A program made the translations under genes and the position numbers. Source: Streptomyces mayonensis (GTDB lineage Bacteria > Actinomycetota > Actinomycetes > Streptomycetales > Streptomycetaceae). From it: 34,776 nucleotides of DNA. This document shows, piece after piece, positions 14,753-22,541 of the stretch. The notes beneath the pieces are model-generated. The model ran no database searches, was not told the origin of the DNA, and saw only the letters and a list, made by a program, of their open reading frames with translations. The DNA lies in the NCBI RefSeq assembly GCF_018982965.1, contig NZ_JACBYP010000086.1, positions 1 to 34,776 on the forward strand, given 5' to 3'. Numbering within the stretch: the stretch's first letter is position 1; every line of letters begins with the position of its first letter.

Positions 14753-16040
14753 TCCGGACCCTGCGACGGCCGAACATCGGAGGCGGCACGAACGGGCCGC
14801 TGTACAAGGGCGCGAACGCCGGCGGCAGGGTGTCGCTCTCCGCCGGCACCGGGGGCGCTGAGGGCACCAGGGCGTCGTACGTCTCCTCCGCGACGGGTGT
14901 GTCCGAGGTGCGGGAGGGCAGGAGGACCGTCCTGGACAGCCGCGCCGACCGCACGACGCGCCGCTCACGCTCGTCGTCCGCGGCCCGCTTTCGGGACCGC
15001 GGCTGCGAAACAGGTGTCGGGACCGTCCCGGGCCCGGCCGCCGCCGAAACGAGCACAGCATCCTCGGTGGGGGCCACGGGGGCCACGGGGGCCACGGGCG
15101 TCTCCACGGCGACCGGTACGCCGCCCACGGAGGCCGGGGCCGACGACGCCGCGTCGGCCGGTGTGGCGTCGTCGACCGGTGTGGCGCCGGATGCCGCCCC
15201 GGCCGCCGACTCCCGGGCGATCCGCTCCGTCGTCAGCAGGATCAGGCCGCCCGCCGCCACCACACCGCAGCTCAGCGCGAGCGCCGTGCCGGTCGTGCCG
15301 TAGCGGAAGGTCTCGCCGAACATCGTGATGCCGACCACCGCGGCCACCACCGGGTTCACGACCGTCAGCGTGGCCAGCGGTGCCGCGAGACCGGCGCCCC
15401 GGTAGGAGGCCTGCGACAGCACCATGCCGGCCGTGGCGAGTACGCCGATCACGGCCAGGGACGGCAGGTCGCCGGCCGACACCCCGCCCGTCCAGTCGAC
15501 CGCGACCGTCTTGGTGAAGACGGAGGACATGCCGAAGGCGATGCCGGACGCGGTCGCCAGCAGGATGCTGCGGACCGCCGGGTGCCGGTGCACCGCCCGG
15601 CCCGCGACCATCAGCGCGACGACCACGCCACCGGTGACGACCGCGGCCCCGACCCGCTGCGCCGTGTTCAGGGACTGCGCGTCGGACGCGCCGACCAGGG
15701 CCAGCAGCCCCGCGAGGCCGACCGTCGCCATCAGCGCGCCCCGCCAGGCCGTCGCACCCGCCCTGCGGCCCACGAACAGCGCCGCCATGGGCAGCGCGAA
15801 GACGATGGTGAGCGCTCCCAGCGGCTGCACCAGGCTGAGCGGACCGAGAGCGAGGGCGACGACGTGCAGCAGGCCGCCGAGGCCGTTGAGCGCGACCGCC
15901 GCCCACCAGGCGGGCCGGCGCAGCGGGGCGTACTGCACGCCCGGGGACGACACCGCGACCTGCTCCTGAACGATCGCTCCGCCCGCGTACGCCACGGCGG
16001 AGACGAGCGACAGCAGCACGGACAACGCGAGGGCGCTCAT
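14742..16040 (-). CDS. DMT-superfamily (EamA-like) transporter with long hydrophilic C-terminal tail
   Basis: Membrane protein of 432 residues. Residues 1 to about 285 contain nine to ten hydrophobic helices in the repeated EamA pattern (SAVAYAGGAIVQEQ at the start; PLSLVQPLGALTIVFALPMA in the first half; LTVVNPVVAAVVGITMFGE in the second). The substrate cannot be inferred; relatives export small metabolites. The last 145 residues are hydrophilic, Ala/Pro/Val-rich and then basic (RSRKRAADDERERRVVRSAR), presumably cytoplasmic, and not typical of the family. A 9-bp triplicated unit in the DNA (15069-15095) encodes PVAPVAPVA in the tail. ATG 16040 follows GAGGAG. Convergent with rpfD, with overlapping ends. 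Confidence 0.88.
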   Translation of the reverse strand: MSALALSVLLSLVSAVAYAGGAIVQEQVAVSSPGVQYAPLRRPAWWAAVALNGLGGLLHVVALALGPLSLVQPLGALTIVFALPMAALFVGRRAGATAWRGALMATVGLAGLLALVGASDAQSLNTAQRVGAAVVTGGVVVALMVAGRAVHRHPAVRSILLATASGIAFGMSSVFTKTVAVDWTGGVSAGDLPSLAVIGVLATAGMVLSQASYRGAGLAAPLATLTVVNPVVAAVVGITMFGETFRYGTTGTALALSCGVVAAGGLILLTTERIARESAAGAASGATPVDDATPADAASSAPASVGGVPVAVETPVAPVAPVAPTEDAVLVSAAAGPGTVPTPVSQPRSRKRAADDERERRVVRSARLSRTVLLPSRTSDTPVAEETYDALVPSAPPVPAESDTLPPAFAPLYSGPFVPPPMFGRRRVRIRS

Positions 16041-16268
16041 CGGCTGCTCCTCTGCGTGAGGCGGGGGCGCTGGGCCCGGCGCGGCGAAGGGTCGTCATCC
16101 ATGGACAACACGATGCCGTGTCAGGGTCTTCCCGTCGTCGTCCCTGAGCATTCATTGGGTCCTACTACCGATGGAGTACGACGGCGTCGCCGTCCTCCCC
16201 AGGGTGGGCTACTTCCGGCCAAGACCCCTCGCCCGGACCCTCCGCGGCCCTTGATACTACTGCTCCCC

Positions 16269-17084
16269 GTGGACCTCGACCCCGCCCTCGCCGCCCTCCG
16301 CCCGCTCGGCGCCTTCTCCGTCCTGCACGTCTCACGGCCCGCACCGGCAGCGGTCCCCCTGGCACACGCCTACGCTCCGGTCCACCCCGTGGGCGCGGAC
16401 GCGGCACCGGACGTTCACCCTCCGGGCCGGCACCCCGAGCCCGCCGGTTCCACCGGACGGCCCGAGCCCCTCCGACTCCCGAACCCCGCCCCGCACCCCG
16501 ACCCGCTGGGCTTCCGCGTCCGCAAGGTCGCCGCCGCGCTCCACGCCCCCGAGACGCGGGTCGCCGCCTCCGTGGCCCAGCAGGGACTCGCGGCCCGGCT
16601 GTGGTCCGTGACCCTGGGCTGCGCCGCGCTCTACGGGCACGTCCCCGACCTCGACCCGCACCGGCTGCACTGGGATCCCGACGCGAGTGCCCCGGACGAC
16701 CTGTGGCTCACCGAGGTCCGTGCCCTGCCGTCGGACACCGCCACCGTCGCGGACGCCGTGCTCACCACCCACCTCGTCCCCCTCGCCGAGGCCGTGCACG
16801 CCCGCTACGGCGTGGCGAACGGGCTGCTGCTCGGCAACGCCGCCTCCGCCCTGGCCGGGGCCGGCCGGGAACTGGACCGCTGGGCCCGCCGGCACGGCCG
16901 TACCGGGACCGCCGGCCGTGCCCGGTCGCTCACCGCCGACCTGCTCGCCCACCCCCTGCTCGCCGGAACCGGCACCCTCACCGGCACGTCCTTCCGGCGC
17001 CGCAGCTGCTGCCTGTACTACCGGGTGCCGGGCGGCGGCGTCTGCGGCGACTGCTGCTTCCCACGCCCGCCGGGACAGGCCTGA
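16269..17084 (+). CDS. FhuF-type [2Fe-2S] ferric-siderophore reductase-like protein
   Basis: A 271-residue cytoplasmic protein with the FhuF layout: a poorly conserved N-terminal half, VAQQGLAARLWSVTLGCAAL in the middle, VANGLLLGNAASALAGAGRE, and a C-terminal iron-sulfur site RRSCCLYYRVPGGGVCGDCC. The cysteines follow the C-C-x10-C-x2-C pattern diagnostic of FhuF, whose members reduce iron in imported siderophores. GTG 16269 (MDLDPALAALRPLGAF) gives the natural N-terminus; no ribosome site is evident, so a leaderless or weakly translated message is possible. No siderophore gene adjoins it; it could serve the importer at 1313-4242. I saw no convincing DmdR/IdeR-type iron box upstream. Confidence 0.85.
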   Translation: MDLDPALAALRPLGAFSVLHVSRPAPAAVPLAHAYAPVHPVGADAAPDVHPPGRHPEPAGSTGRPEPLRLPNPAPHPDPLGFRVRKVAAALHAPETRVAASVAQQGLAARLWSVTLGCAALYGHVPDLDPHRLHWDPDASAPDDLWLTEVRALPSDTATVADAVLTTHLVPLAEAVHARYGVANGLLLGNAASALAGAGRELDRWARRHGRTGTAGRARSLTADLLAHPLLAGTGTLTGTSFRRRSCCLYYRVPGGGVCGDCCFPRPPGQA

Positions 17085-17194
17085 TCCGGCCGCTCTCCCC
17101 GCTCCCCCCGGGCCTCCGCTCCCGCCGCGCTCTTCCCCAGGCGCCCCGTGTGGGTGACCATGAGGGGACCGGCCGCGAAGACGGGAGGTTCCGG

Positions 17195-18517
17195 GTGCGT
17201 GTGGGGCTGCTGACCCGGGAGTACCCGCCCGACGTGTACGGCGGAGCCGGGGTCCACGTCGAGTTCCTCGCCCGCGAACTCGCCCGCCTCGTCGACCTGG
17301 ACGTGCACTCCTGGGGCGAGGGCCGCACCGACGGCGTGCTGCGCCACCGCCCCTGGTCCGCGCTGGACGGCGCCAACGACGCGCTGCGCACCCTCTCCGT
17401 GGACCTCGCCATGACCGCCGCCCTCGAAGGCCGCGAGCTGGTCCACTCCCACACCTGGTACGCCAACCTCGGCGGCCACCTCGCCAAACTCCTGTACGGC
17501 GTCCCGCACGTCATGACCGCTCACTCCCTGGAGCCCCTGCGCCCCTGGAAGGCCGAGCAACTGGGCGGCGGCTACGCGCTGTCCGGCTGGGCCGAGCGCA
17601 CCGCCGCCGAGTCCGCCGACGCGGTGATCGCGGTGTCGGGCGCCATGCGCGAGGACGTCCTCGGCTGCTACCCGGCCCTCGACCCCGCCAGGGTGCACGT
17701 CGTGCACAACGGCATCGACACGACCCTCTACCGGCCTGACCCCGCGACCGACGCACTGGACCGGATCGGCCTGGACCGCTCCCGCCCCTACGTGCTGTTC
17801 GTCGGGCGCATCACCCGGCAGAAGGGCGTGCCCCACCTGCTGCGCGCGGTGCGTGGGATCGACCCGGCCGCGCAGGTCGTGCTCTGCGCGGGGGCCCCGG
17901 ACACCCCGGCGGTCGACCAGGAGTTCCGCGGGCTCTACGCCGAGCTGAGCCGGGCCCGCGAAGGCGTGCACTGGGTCCCCCGGATGCTCCCGCGCACCGA
18001 GGTGATCCAACTGCTCACCCACGCCGCGGTGTTCGTCTGCCCCTCCGTGTACGAGCCCCTCGGCATCGTCAACCTGGAGGCGATGGCCTGCGGCACCCCG
18101 GTCGTGGCCTCCCGGGTCGGCGGCATCCCCGAAGTGGTGGCCGACGGTGAGACAGGGCTGCTCGTCCCCAGGACCGACGGGACCGGTAGGACCCACGGGA
18201 CCCACCCGACGGACGGAACCCACGGGTCGGACGGGACCCACGGAACGGACGGGACCCACGAGTCCGACAGGACCCACGAGTCCGACAGGACCCATGAGCC
18301 CGACAGGACCCACCGGACGGACTGGTCCGAAGACACCACCCGGGACGAGGAGTTCGAGGCGGGTCTGACGTGCGCCCTGGACGCCGTCCTCGGCGACCCG
18401 GGGGCCGCCCGGCGGATGGGTGAGGCGGGGCGCGTGCGCGCGGTGGACGAGTTCGGCTGGGAAGCGGTCGCCCGCCGCACGGTCCGGCTCTACGAGGAGA
18501 TCCTCAAGCAGGCGTAG
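17195..18517 (+). CDS. glgA: Actinobacterial glycogen synthase / maltose-1-phosphate synthase (GT4)
   Basis: Retaining glucosyltransferase using ADP-glucose. Actinobacterial members of this type (mycobacterial Rv1212c, GlgM) were shown to make maltose 1-phosphate for the GlgE pathway, so glgM may be the better name. The 440 residues have GT-B hallmarks: REYPPDVYGGAGVHVEFLAR at the N-terminus, the VVHNGIDT linker, VLFVGRITRQKGVPHLLRAV and the donor-site motif EPLGIVNLEAMACGTPVVAS. Between the GLLVP strand and the C-terminal helices an insertion of some 50 residues holds six hexapeptide repeats (see 18212-18319). GTG 17195 follows GGGAGG at 17183-17188. glgC follows in the same direction 51 bases later. 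Confidence 0.93.
   Translation: MRVGLLTREYPPDVYGGAGVHVEFLARELARLVDLDVHSWGEGRTDGVLRHRPWSALDGANDALRTLSVDLAMTAALEGRELVHSHTWYANLGGHLAKLLYGVPHVMTAHSLEPLRPWKAEQLGGGYALSGWAERTAAESADAVIAVSGAMREDVLGCYPALDPARVHVVHNGIDTTLYRPDPATDALDRIGLDRSRPYVLFVGRITRQKGVPHLLRAVRGIDPAAQVVLCAGAPDTPAVDQEFRGLYAELSRAREGVHWVPRMLPRTEVIQLLTHAAVFVCPSVYEPLGIVNLEAMACGTPVVASRVGGIPEVVADGETGLLVPRTDGTGRTHGTHPTDGTHGSDGTHGTDGTHESDRTHESDRTHEPDRTHRTDWSEDTTRDEEFEAGLTCALDAVLGDPGAARRMGEAGRVRAVDEFGWEAVARRTVRLYEEILKQA
18212..18319 (+). repeat. In-frame 18-bp minisatellite inside glgA/glgM, six units
   Basis: Six consecutive 18-bp units encode DGTHGS, DGTHGT, DGTHES, DRTHES, DRTHEP and DRTHRT, flanked by less regular Thr/Gly/His-rich sequence from about 18172. 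The consensus is D-[G/R]-T-H-x-[S/T/P]. Units 3 to 5 are nearly identical in DNA, indicating recent slippage. The array lies in a surface loop after the donor-site lobe, where family members normally have a short loop. Confidence 0.95.
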
Positions 18518-18568
18518 GCGGCCCCGCTCCGGGGCAGCCGAGGGTGAACGAGGGTGAGGGGAGCGGCC

Positions 18569-19789
18569 ATGCGTCGTGGAGGTCCTTCGGTGCTCGGCAT
18601 CGTGCTGGCGGGCGGAGAGGGCAAGCGCCTGATGCCCCTGACCACGGACCGCGCCAAACCCGCGGTCACCTTCGGCGGCACCTACCGGCTCGTCGACTTC
18701 GTCCTGTCCAACCTGGTCAACGGCGACATCCTGCGGATCTGCGTACTGACCCAGTACAAGTCGCACTCCCTGGACCGGCACATCACGACCACGTGGCGGA
18801 TGTCCAGTCTCCTCGGCAACTACGTCACCCCGGTCCCCGCCCAACAGCGCCTCGGCCCCCGCTGGTTCCTGGGCAGCGCCGACGCGATCCTGCAGTCCCT
18901 GAACCTCGTCCACGACGAACAGCCCGAGTACGTCGCGGTCTTCGGCGCCGACCACGTCTACCGGATGGACCCGCGGCAGATGCTCACCCAGCACATCGAG
19001 TCCGGCGCGGGCGTCACGGTCGCCGGGATACGCGTCCCGCGCGCCGAGTCGCCGTCCTTCGGCGTGATCACCCCGGGCTCCGACGGGCAGAGCGTCAGGC
19101 GCTTCCTGGAGAAGCCCGCCGACCCGCCCGGCCTCCCCGACGACCCCGAGTGCGTCTTCGCCTCGATGGGCAACTACGTCTTCACCACCAAGGCCCTCGT
19201 CGAGGCCCTGCAACGGGACGCCGAGGACGAGGACTCCGTGCACGACATGGGCGGTTCGATCCTGCCCCGGCTCACCGAGCGGGGCGAGGCCGCGCTGTAC
19301 GACTTCAGCGCCAACCACGTGCCGGGGGAGACGTCGCGGGACCAGGGATACTGGCGGGACGTGGGCACACTCGACGCCTACTACGACGCACACATGGACC
19401 TGATCGCCGAGCGGCCCGCCTTCAACCTCTACAACCGCGACTGGCCGGTCTACACCCACTCGACCCAGCTGTCGCCGGCCCGGTTCAACGCGGGCGGCAT
19501 CGCCAGCGAGTCCATCGTCAGCGCGGGGTGCCTGATCCGGGGTCAGGTCACCCGGTCCGTGCTCTCGCCGGGCGTGCGGATCGACCCGGGCGCGGTCGTG
19601 CAGGGTTCGGTGCTGCACGACAACGTGCACGTCGGCCGGGGTGCGGTGGTACGCGGGGCGGTGCTGGACAAGAACGTGGAGGTGCCGCCGGGCGCGACGA
19701 TCGGCGTCAACCCGGAGCGGGACGCCGAGTTGTACACCGTCTCCAAGGGCGGCGTGATCGCGCTGGGCAAGGGGCAGCGGGTGCCGTAG
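18569..19789 (+). CDS. glgC: Glucose-1-phosphate adenylyltransferase (ADP-glucose pyrophosphorylase)
   Basis: Makes ADP-glucose from ATP and glucose 1-phosphate, the donor for the synthase encoded just upstream. The 406-residue protein starts with the nucleotide-binding loop IVLAGGEGKRLMPLTTDRAK and continues with RLVDFVLSNLVNG, VAVFGADHVYRMD (catalytic Asp), FLEKPADPP (glucose-1-phosphate site) and YWRDVGTLDAYYDAHMDL. The C-terminal left-handed beta-helix has hexapeptides such as VVRGAVLDKNVEVPPGA. ATG 18569 sits five bases after GAGGGGAG (18556-18563); GTG 18554 is an alternative. Synthase-pyrophosphorylase pairing is common in actinobacteria. A long inverted repeat downstream probably ends the transcript. 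Confidence 0.96.
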   Translation: MRRGGPSVLGIVLAGGEGKRLMPLTTDRAKPAVTFGGTYRLVDFVLSNLVNGDILRICVLTQYKSHSLDRHITTTWRMSSLLGNYVTPVPAQQRLGPRWFLGSADAILQSLNLVHDEQPEYVAVFGADHVYRMDPRQMLTQHIESGAGVTVAGIRVPRAESPSFGVITPGSDGQSVRRFLEKPADPPGLPDDPECVFASMGNYVFTTKALVEALQRDAEDEDSVHDMGGSILPRLTERGEAALYDFSANHVPGETSRDQGYWRDVGTLDAYYDAHMDLIAERPAFNLYNRDWPVYTHSTQLSPARFNAGGIASESIVSAGCLIRGQVTRSVLSPGVRIDPGAVVQGSVLHDNVHVGRGAVVRGAVLDKNVEVPPGATIGVNPERDAELYTVSKGGVIALGKGQRVP

Positions 19790-19814
19790 CGGAGGGAGCG
19801 CGGGTCGCCGCAGA

Positions 19815-19858
19815 CGCGTGACGTCCGTGGTTGTTGTCATGTCCCTGGACGTCACGCG
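19815..19858. terminator. 12-bp inverted repeat after glgC, probable terminator
   Basis: CGCGTGACGTCC (19815-19826) and GGACGTCACGCG (19847-19858) are perfectly complementary across a 20-base loop, 26 bases after the glgC stop. No T-run follows. Because each arm contains GACGTC, a double operator for the downstream GH92 gene is an alternative reading. Confidence 0.55.
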
Positions 19859-19913
19859 GAATCCGTGCTGTCATGCCTCTGCACCTCGGCCGTTCCGTCG
19901 TTCCGTCGATATA

Positions 19914-19931
19914 CCAGACAACGTTGTCAGG
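19914..19931. promoter_or_regulatory. LacI-type palindrome upstream of the GH92 gene
   Basis: GACAACGTTGTC (19917-19928) is a perfect 12-bp palindrome with the central CG typical of LacI-family operators. The symmetry extends to CC...GG at 19914-19931 with one mismatch per arm. It lies 130 bp before the GH92 start. Its sequence differs from the operators of the LacI gene at 28845, so another regulator is implied. Confidence 0.6.
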
Positions 19932-20058
19932 ACCCCTGTTGCCGACGAGTGCGGCGGCCTCCGCCCTGCGGCGCGCCCGCCACACCCGGTCCGCACACGC
20001 TCCGCCTGCTCCCACGCAACCCCAACCGACCCAGCAGACCTTCCGGAGGTCACCGCAC

Positions 20059-22377
20059 ATGAGAGCCACCCGGCGTCTGCGGCTGTGCGTGGCCGGGGTG
20101 GTGGCAGCGTCCGCGCTGCTCACCGCCCCGGTGGCGCAGGCCGCCCCGACGACCGACCAGCGTCTGACCGACCTCGTCAACCCCTTCATCGGGACGGAGA
20201 ACGAAGGCAACACCTACCCCGGCGCCGCCGTGCCCTTCGGGATGGTGCAGTTCTCGCCGGACACCGGTCACAGCACCGGCTACGACCACTCCGACACCCA
20301 TGTCCGGGGCTTCTCCCTGGTCCACCTCTCCGGCGTCGGCTGCGGACTCGGCGGAGACCTGCCGGTACTGCCGACCACCGGCGACGTCACCGAGACGGAC
20401 TACACGAAGTACGCCGCCTCCTTCAGCCACGACGACGAGGAGGCGAGCCCCGGCTACTACCGCGTCGGTCTCGACTCCGGCGTCGACGCGGAACTGACCG
20501 CAACCGAGCGCACCGGCGTGCAGCGCTACACCTTCCCGTCCACCGACAAGGCCAACGTCCTGCTCAACGCCGGCCAGTCGCTGCACAAGAACGTCTCGAC
20601 GAAGGTGGAGGTGCTGGACAGCCGCACGGTGCGCACGGCGATCACCGGCAGCGGCTTCTGCCAGGACACGAAGCCCTACACCGTCTACACCATCACCCGC
20701 TTCGACCGCCCCTTCGCCTCCTACGGCACCTGGGACGACGGCAAGGTGACCGCGGGCGCGAAGAGCGGCGGGGACGGCGCCTACGTCCGCTTCGACACCA
20801 CGAAGGACCGGACCGTCGAGGCCACCACCGCGCTGTCCTACGTGGACGCGCGCGGCGCCGCCCGCAACCTGCGCGCGGAGGGCGGGCACTCCTTCGACTC
20901 CGTGCGCCGCGGTGCCGACCGCACCTGGGAGAAGCGGCTGGACGACGTCAACGTCCGGGGCGGCGACGACACCCTGCGCCGCACCTTCTACTCGTCCCTG
21001 TACCGGTCCTTCCTCGCGCCCAACGTCGGCAGCGACGTCGACGGCCGATACACCGGCTGGGACCAGAAGGTCCACCGCGCCAAGGGCTTCACGTACTACC
21101 AGAACTGGTCCCTGTGGGACACCTACCGCACCCAGTCCCAGCTGCTCGCCCTCCTCGCGCCCCGCGAGGCCCGCGACATGGCCATCTCCGTCATCAAGAT
21201 CGACGAGGAGAGCGGCTGGCTGCCCAAGTGGGGCTACGGCACCGTCGAGACCAACATCATGACCGGCGACCCGGTGACCCCCTTCCTCACCAACGCCTAC
21301 CAGCAGGGCCTGCTGCACGGCTGGGAGGAGCGGGCCTACCGGGCGCTGAAGAAGAACGCCGACGGCGTCCCGCCCACCGACTCGCCGGCCGTGGGCCGGG
21401 AGGCCAACAAGGAGTACCTCGCCGACGGCTTCGCGCCGTACGTCAAGGGCCGCCCGCACGCCAAGCCCGGCGACTCCGACTACGACCACGGCGCCTCCGC
21501 CACGCTGGAGTACGCCCTGTCCGACGCCATGCTCTCCCGCATGGCCCGCGATCTCGGCCACGGCCGGGACGCGAAGCGGTACGCCGAGCGCGCCCAGAGC
21601 TACCGCAACGTCTTCGACCCCTCGACCGGCTTCTTCCGGGCCCGCGACGCCGAGGGCGCCTTCACCGGACCGGCCGACCCGGCGCAGAGCGAGGGCTTCC
21701 ACGAGGGCACCTCCTGGCAGTACCAGTGGCTCGTGCCGCAGGACCTGCCCGGCATGATCGACCTCATCGGCGGCACCGACGCCGCGAACGAGCGGCTCGA
21801 CTCCTTCTTCGCCTACGACCAGCTTCTCGCCGACCCCGAGAAGACCGCCCGCGAGGTGTGGGTGAACGGGCCGTACGACTACTACAACGCCGACAAGTAC
21901 AACCCGCAGAACGAGCCCGACCTCATCGCCCCGTACACCTACCTGTCGACCGGGCAGCCCTGGAAGACGACCGACGTGGTCCACGCCGCGCTCACCCTGT
22001 TCACGGACACACCGACCGGCATGACCGGAAACGACGACCTCGGCACCATGTCCGCCTGGAACGTACTGTCCTCGATCGGGATCTTCCCGATCCAGCCCGG
22101 CTACGACACGTGGGGCCTGTCCACCCCGGTCTTCGACCGCGTCGACCTGACTCTGGACCGCCGCTACTACCCGCGCGGCGCCCTCACGATCACCGCGCCC
22201 GGCACCTCGGACACCGACCGGTACGTCCAGTCGGCCCGCACCGACGGCTCCGCCTACGCCAGGACCTGGCTGACGACGGACGCGCTGCGCTCCGTGCGCT
22301 CGCTCGCCTTCACGGTCGGCCCGCAGCCGTCCGGGTGGGGAACCTCGGCAGCGGCGGTGCCGCCTCCGCTGACCTGA
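20059..22377 (+). CDS. Secreted GH92 exo-alpha-mannosidase
   Basis: Predicted calcium-dependent enzyme releasing terminal alpha-mannose, usually alpha-1,2-linked, from mannans or N-glycans. The 772-residue precursor has a signal peptide ending near VAQAA32 and begins the mature part with LVNPFIGTENEGNTYPGAAV and FGMVQFSPDTGHSTGYDHSD, the conserved GH92 opening, then FSLVHLSGVGCGLGGDLPV. The catalytic (alpha/alpha)6 half includes YYQNWSLWDTYRTQSQLL, EGFHEGTSWQYQWLVPQDL, MTGNDDLGTMSAWNVLSSIG and the C-terminal STPVFDRVDLTL. No carbohydrate-binding module is appended. ATG 20059 follows GGAGG (20045-20049). It is a single-gene unit with an operator-like palindrome upstream and a strong terminator downstream. 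Linkage specificity is inferred from the family. Confidence 0.95.
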   Translation: MRATRRLRLCVAGVVAASALLTAPVAQAAPTTDQRLTDLVNPFIGTENEGNTYPGAAVPFGMVQFSPDTGHSTGYDHSDTHVRGFSLVHLSGVGCGLGGDLPVLPTTGDVTETDYTKYAASFSHDDEEASPGYYRVGLDSGVDAELTATERTGVQRYTFPSTDKANVLLNAGQSLHKNVSTKVEVLDSRTVRTAITGSGFCQDTKPYTVYTITRFDRPFASYGTWDDGKVTAGAKSGGDGAYVRFDTTKDRTVEATTALSYVDARGAARNLRAEGGHSFDSVRRGADRTWEKRLDDVNVRGGDDTLRRTFYSSLYRSFLAPNVGSDVDGRYTGWDQKVHRAKGFTYYQNWSLWDTYRTQSQLLALLAPREARDMAISVIKIDEESGWLPKWGYGTVETNIMTGDPVTPFLTNAYQQGLLHGWEERAYRALKKNADGVPPTDSPAVGREANKEYLADGFAPYVKGRPHAKPGDSDYDHGASATLEYALSDAMLSRMARDLGHGRDAKRYAERAQSYRNVFDPSTGFFRARDAEGAFTGPADPAQSEGFHEGTSWQYQWLVPQDLPGMIDLIGGTDAANERLDSFFAYDQLLADPEKTAREVWVNGPYDYYNADKYNPQNEPDLIAPYTYLSTGQPWKTTDVVHAALTLFTDTPTGMTGNDDLGTMSAWNVLSSIGIFPIQPGYDTWGLSTPVFDRVDLTLDRRYYPRGALTITAPGTSDTDRYVQSARTDGSAYARTWLTTDALRSVRSLAFTVGPQPSGWGTSAAAVPPPLT

Positions 22378-22412
22378 GCCGATGTGAACACAGGCGTCCC
22401 ATGAGGCGCAGC

Positions 22413-22442
22413 AGTCCCGCCCCTGTCCGCAGGGGCGGGACT
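22413..22442. terminator. Strong terminator after GH92
   Basis: AGTCCCGCCCCTG (22413-22425), loop TCCG, then CAGGGGCGGGACT (22430-22442): a perfect 13-bp stem with a tetraloop, followed by TT. It is 36 bases past the GH92 stop codon. Confidence 0.92.
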
Positions 22443-22453
22443 TTGAACGTTGT

Positions 22454-22466
22454 TTACGGTGCGTAA
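22454..22466. promoter_or_regulatory. Inverted repeat TTACG-GTG-CGTAA upstream of the DGAT gene
   Basis: Perfect 5-bp arms around three bases, immediately after the GH92 terminator and 76 bp before the DGAT start. A further ACCGTAA at 22481-22487 mirrors the left arm TTACGGT. The region is locally AT-richer than its surroundings and is the likely promoter zone. A TetR- or FadR-type repressor is possible; none is encoded nearby. Confidence 0.45.
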
Positions 22467-22541
22467 CGTGATCGTACTTGACCGTAATCGTCGAAGGGCG
22501 TTTGACTGCTGGTCCCTTCGTCGTCCATGCGAGGCAGCCCC

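Noticed and set aside
18172..18340. CRISPR-like array in the 18-bp units
   Set aside because: Units are contiguous without spacers, stay in frame within a glycosyltransferase gene and have no cas genes nearby.
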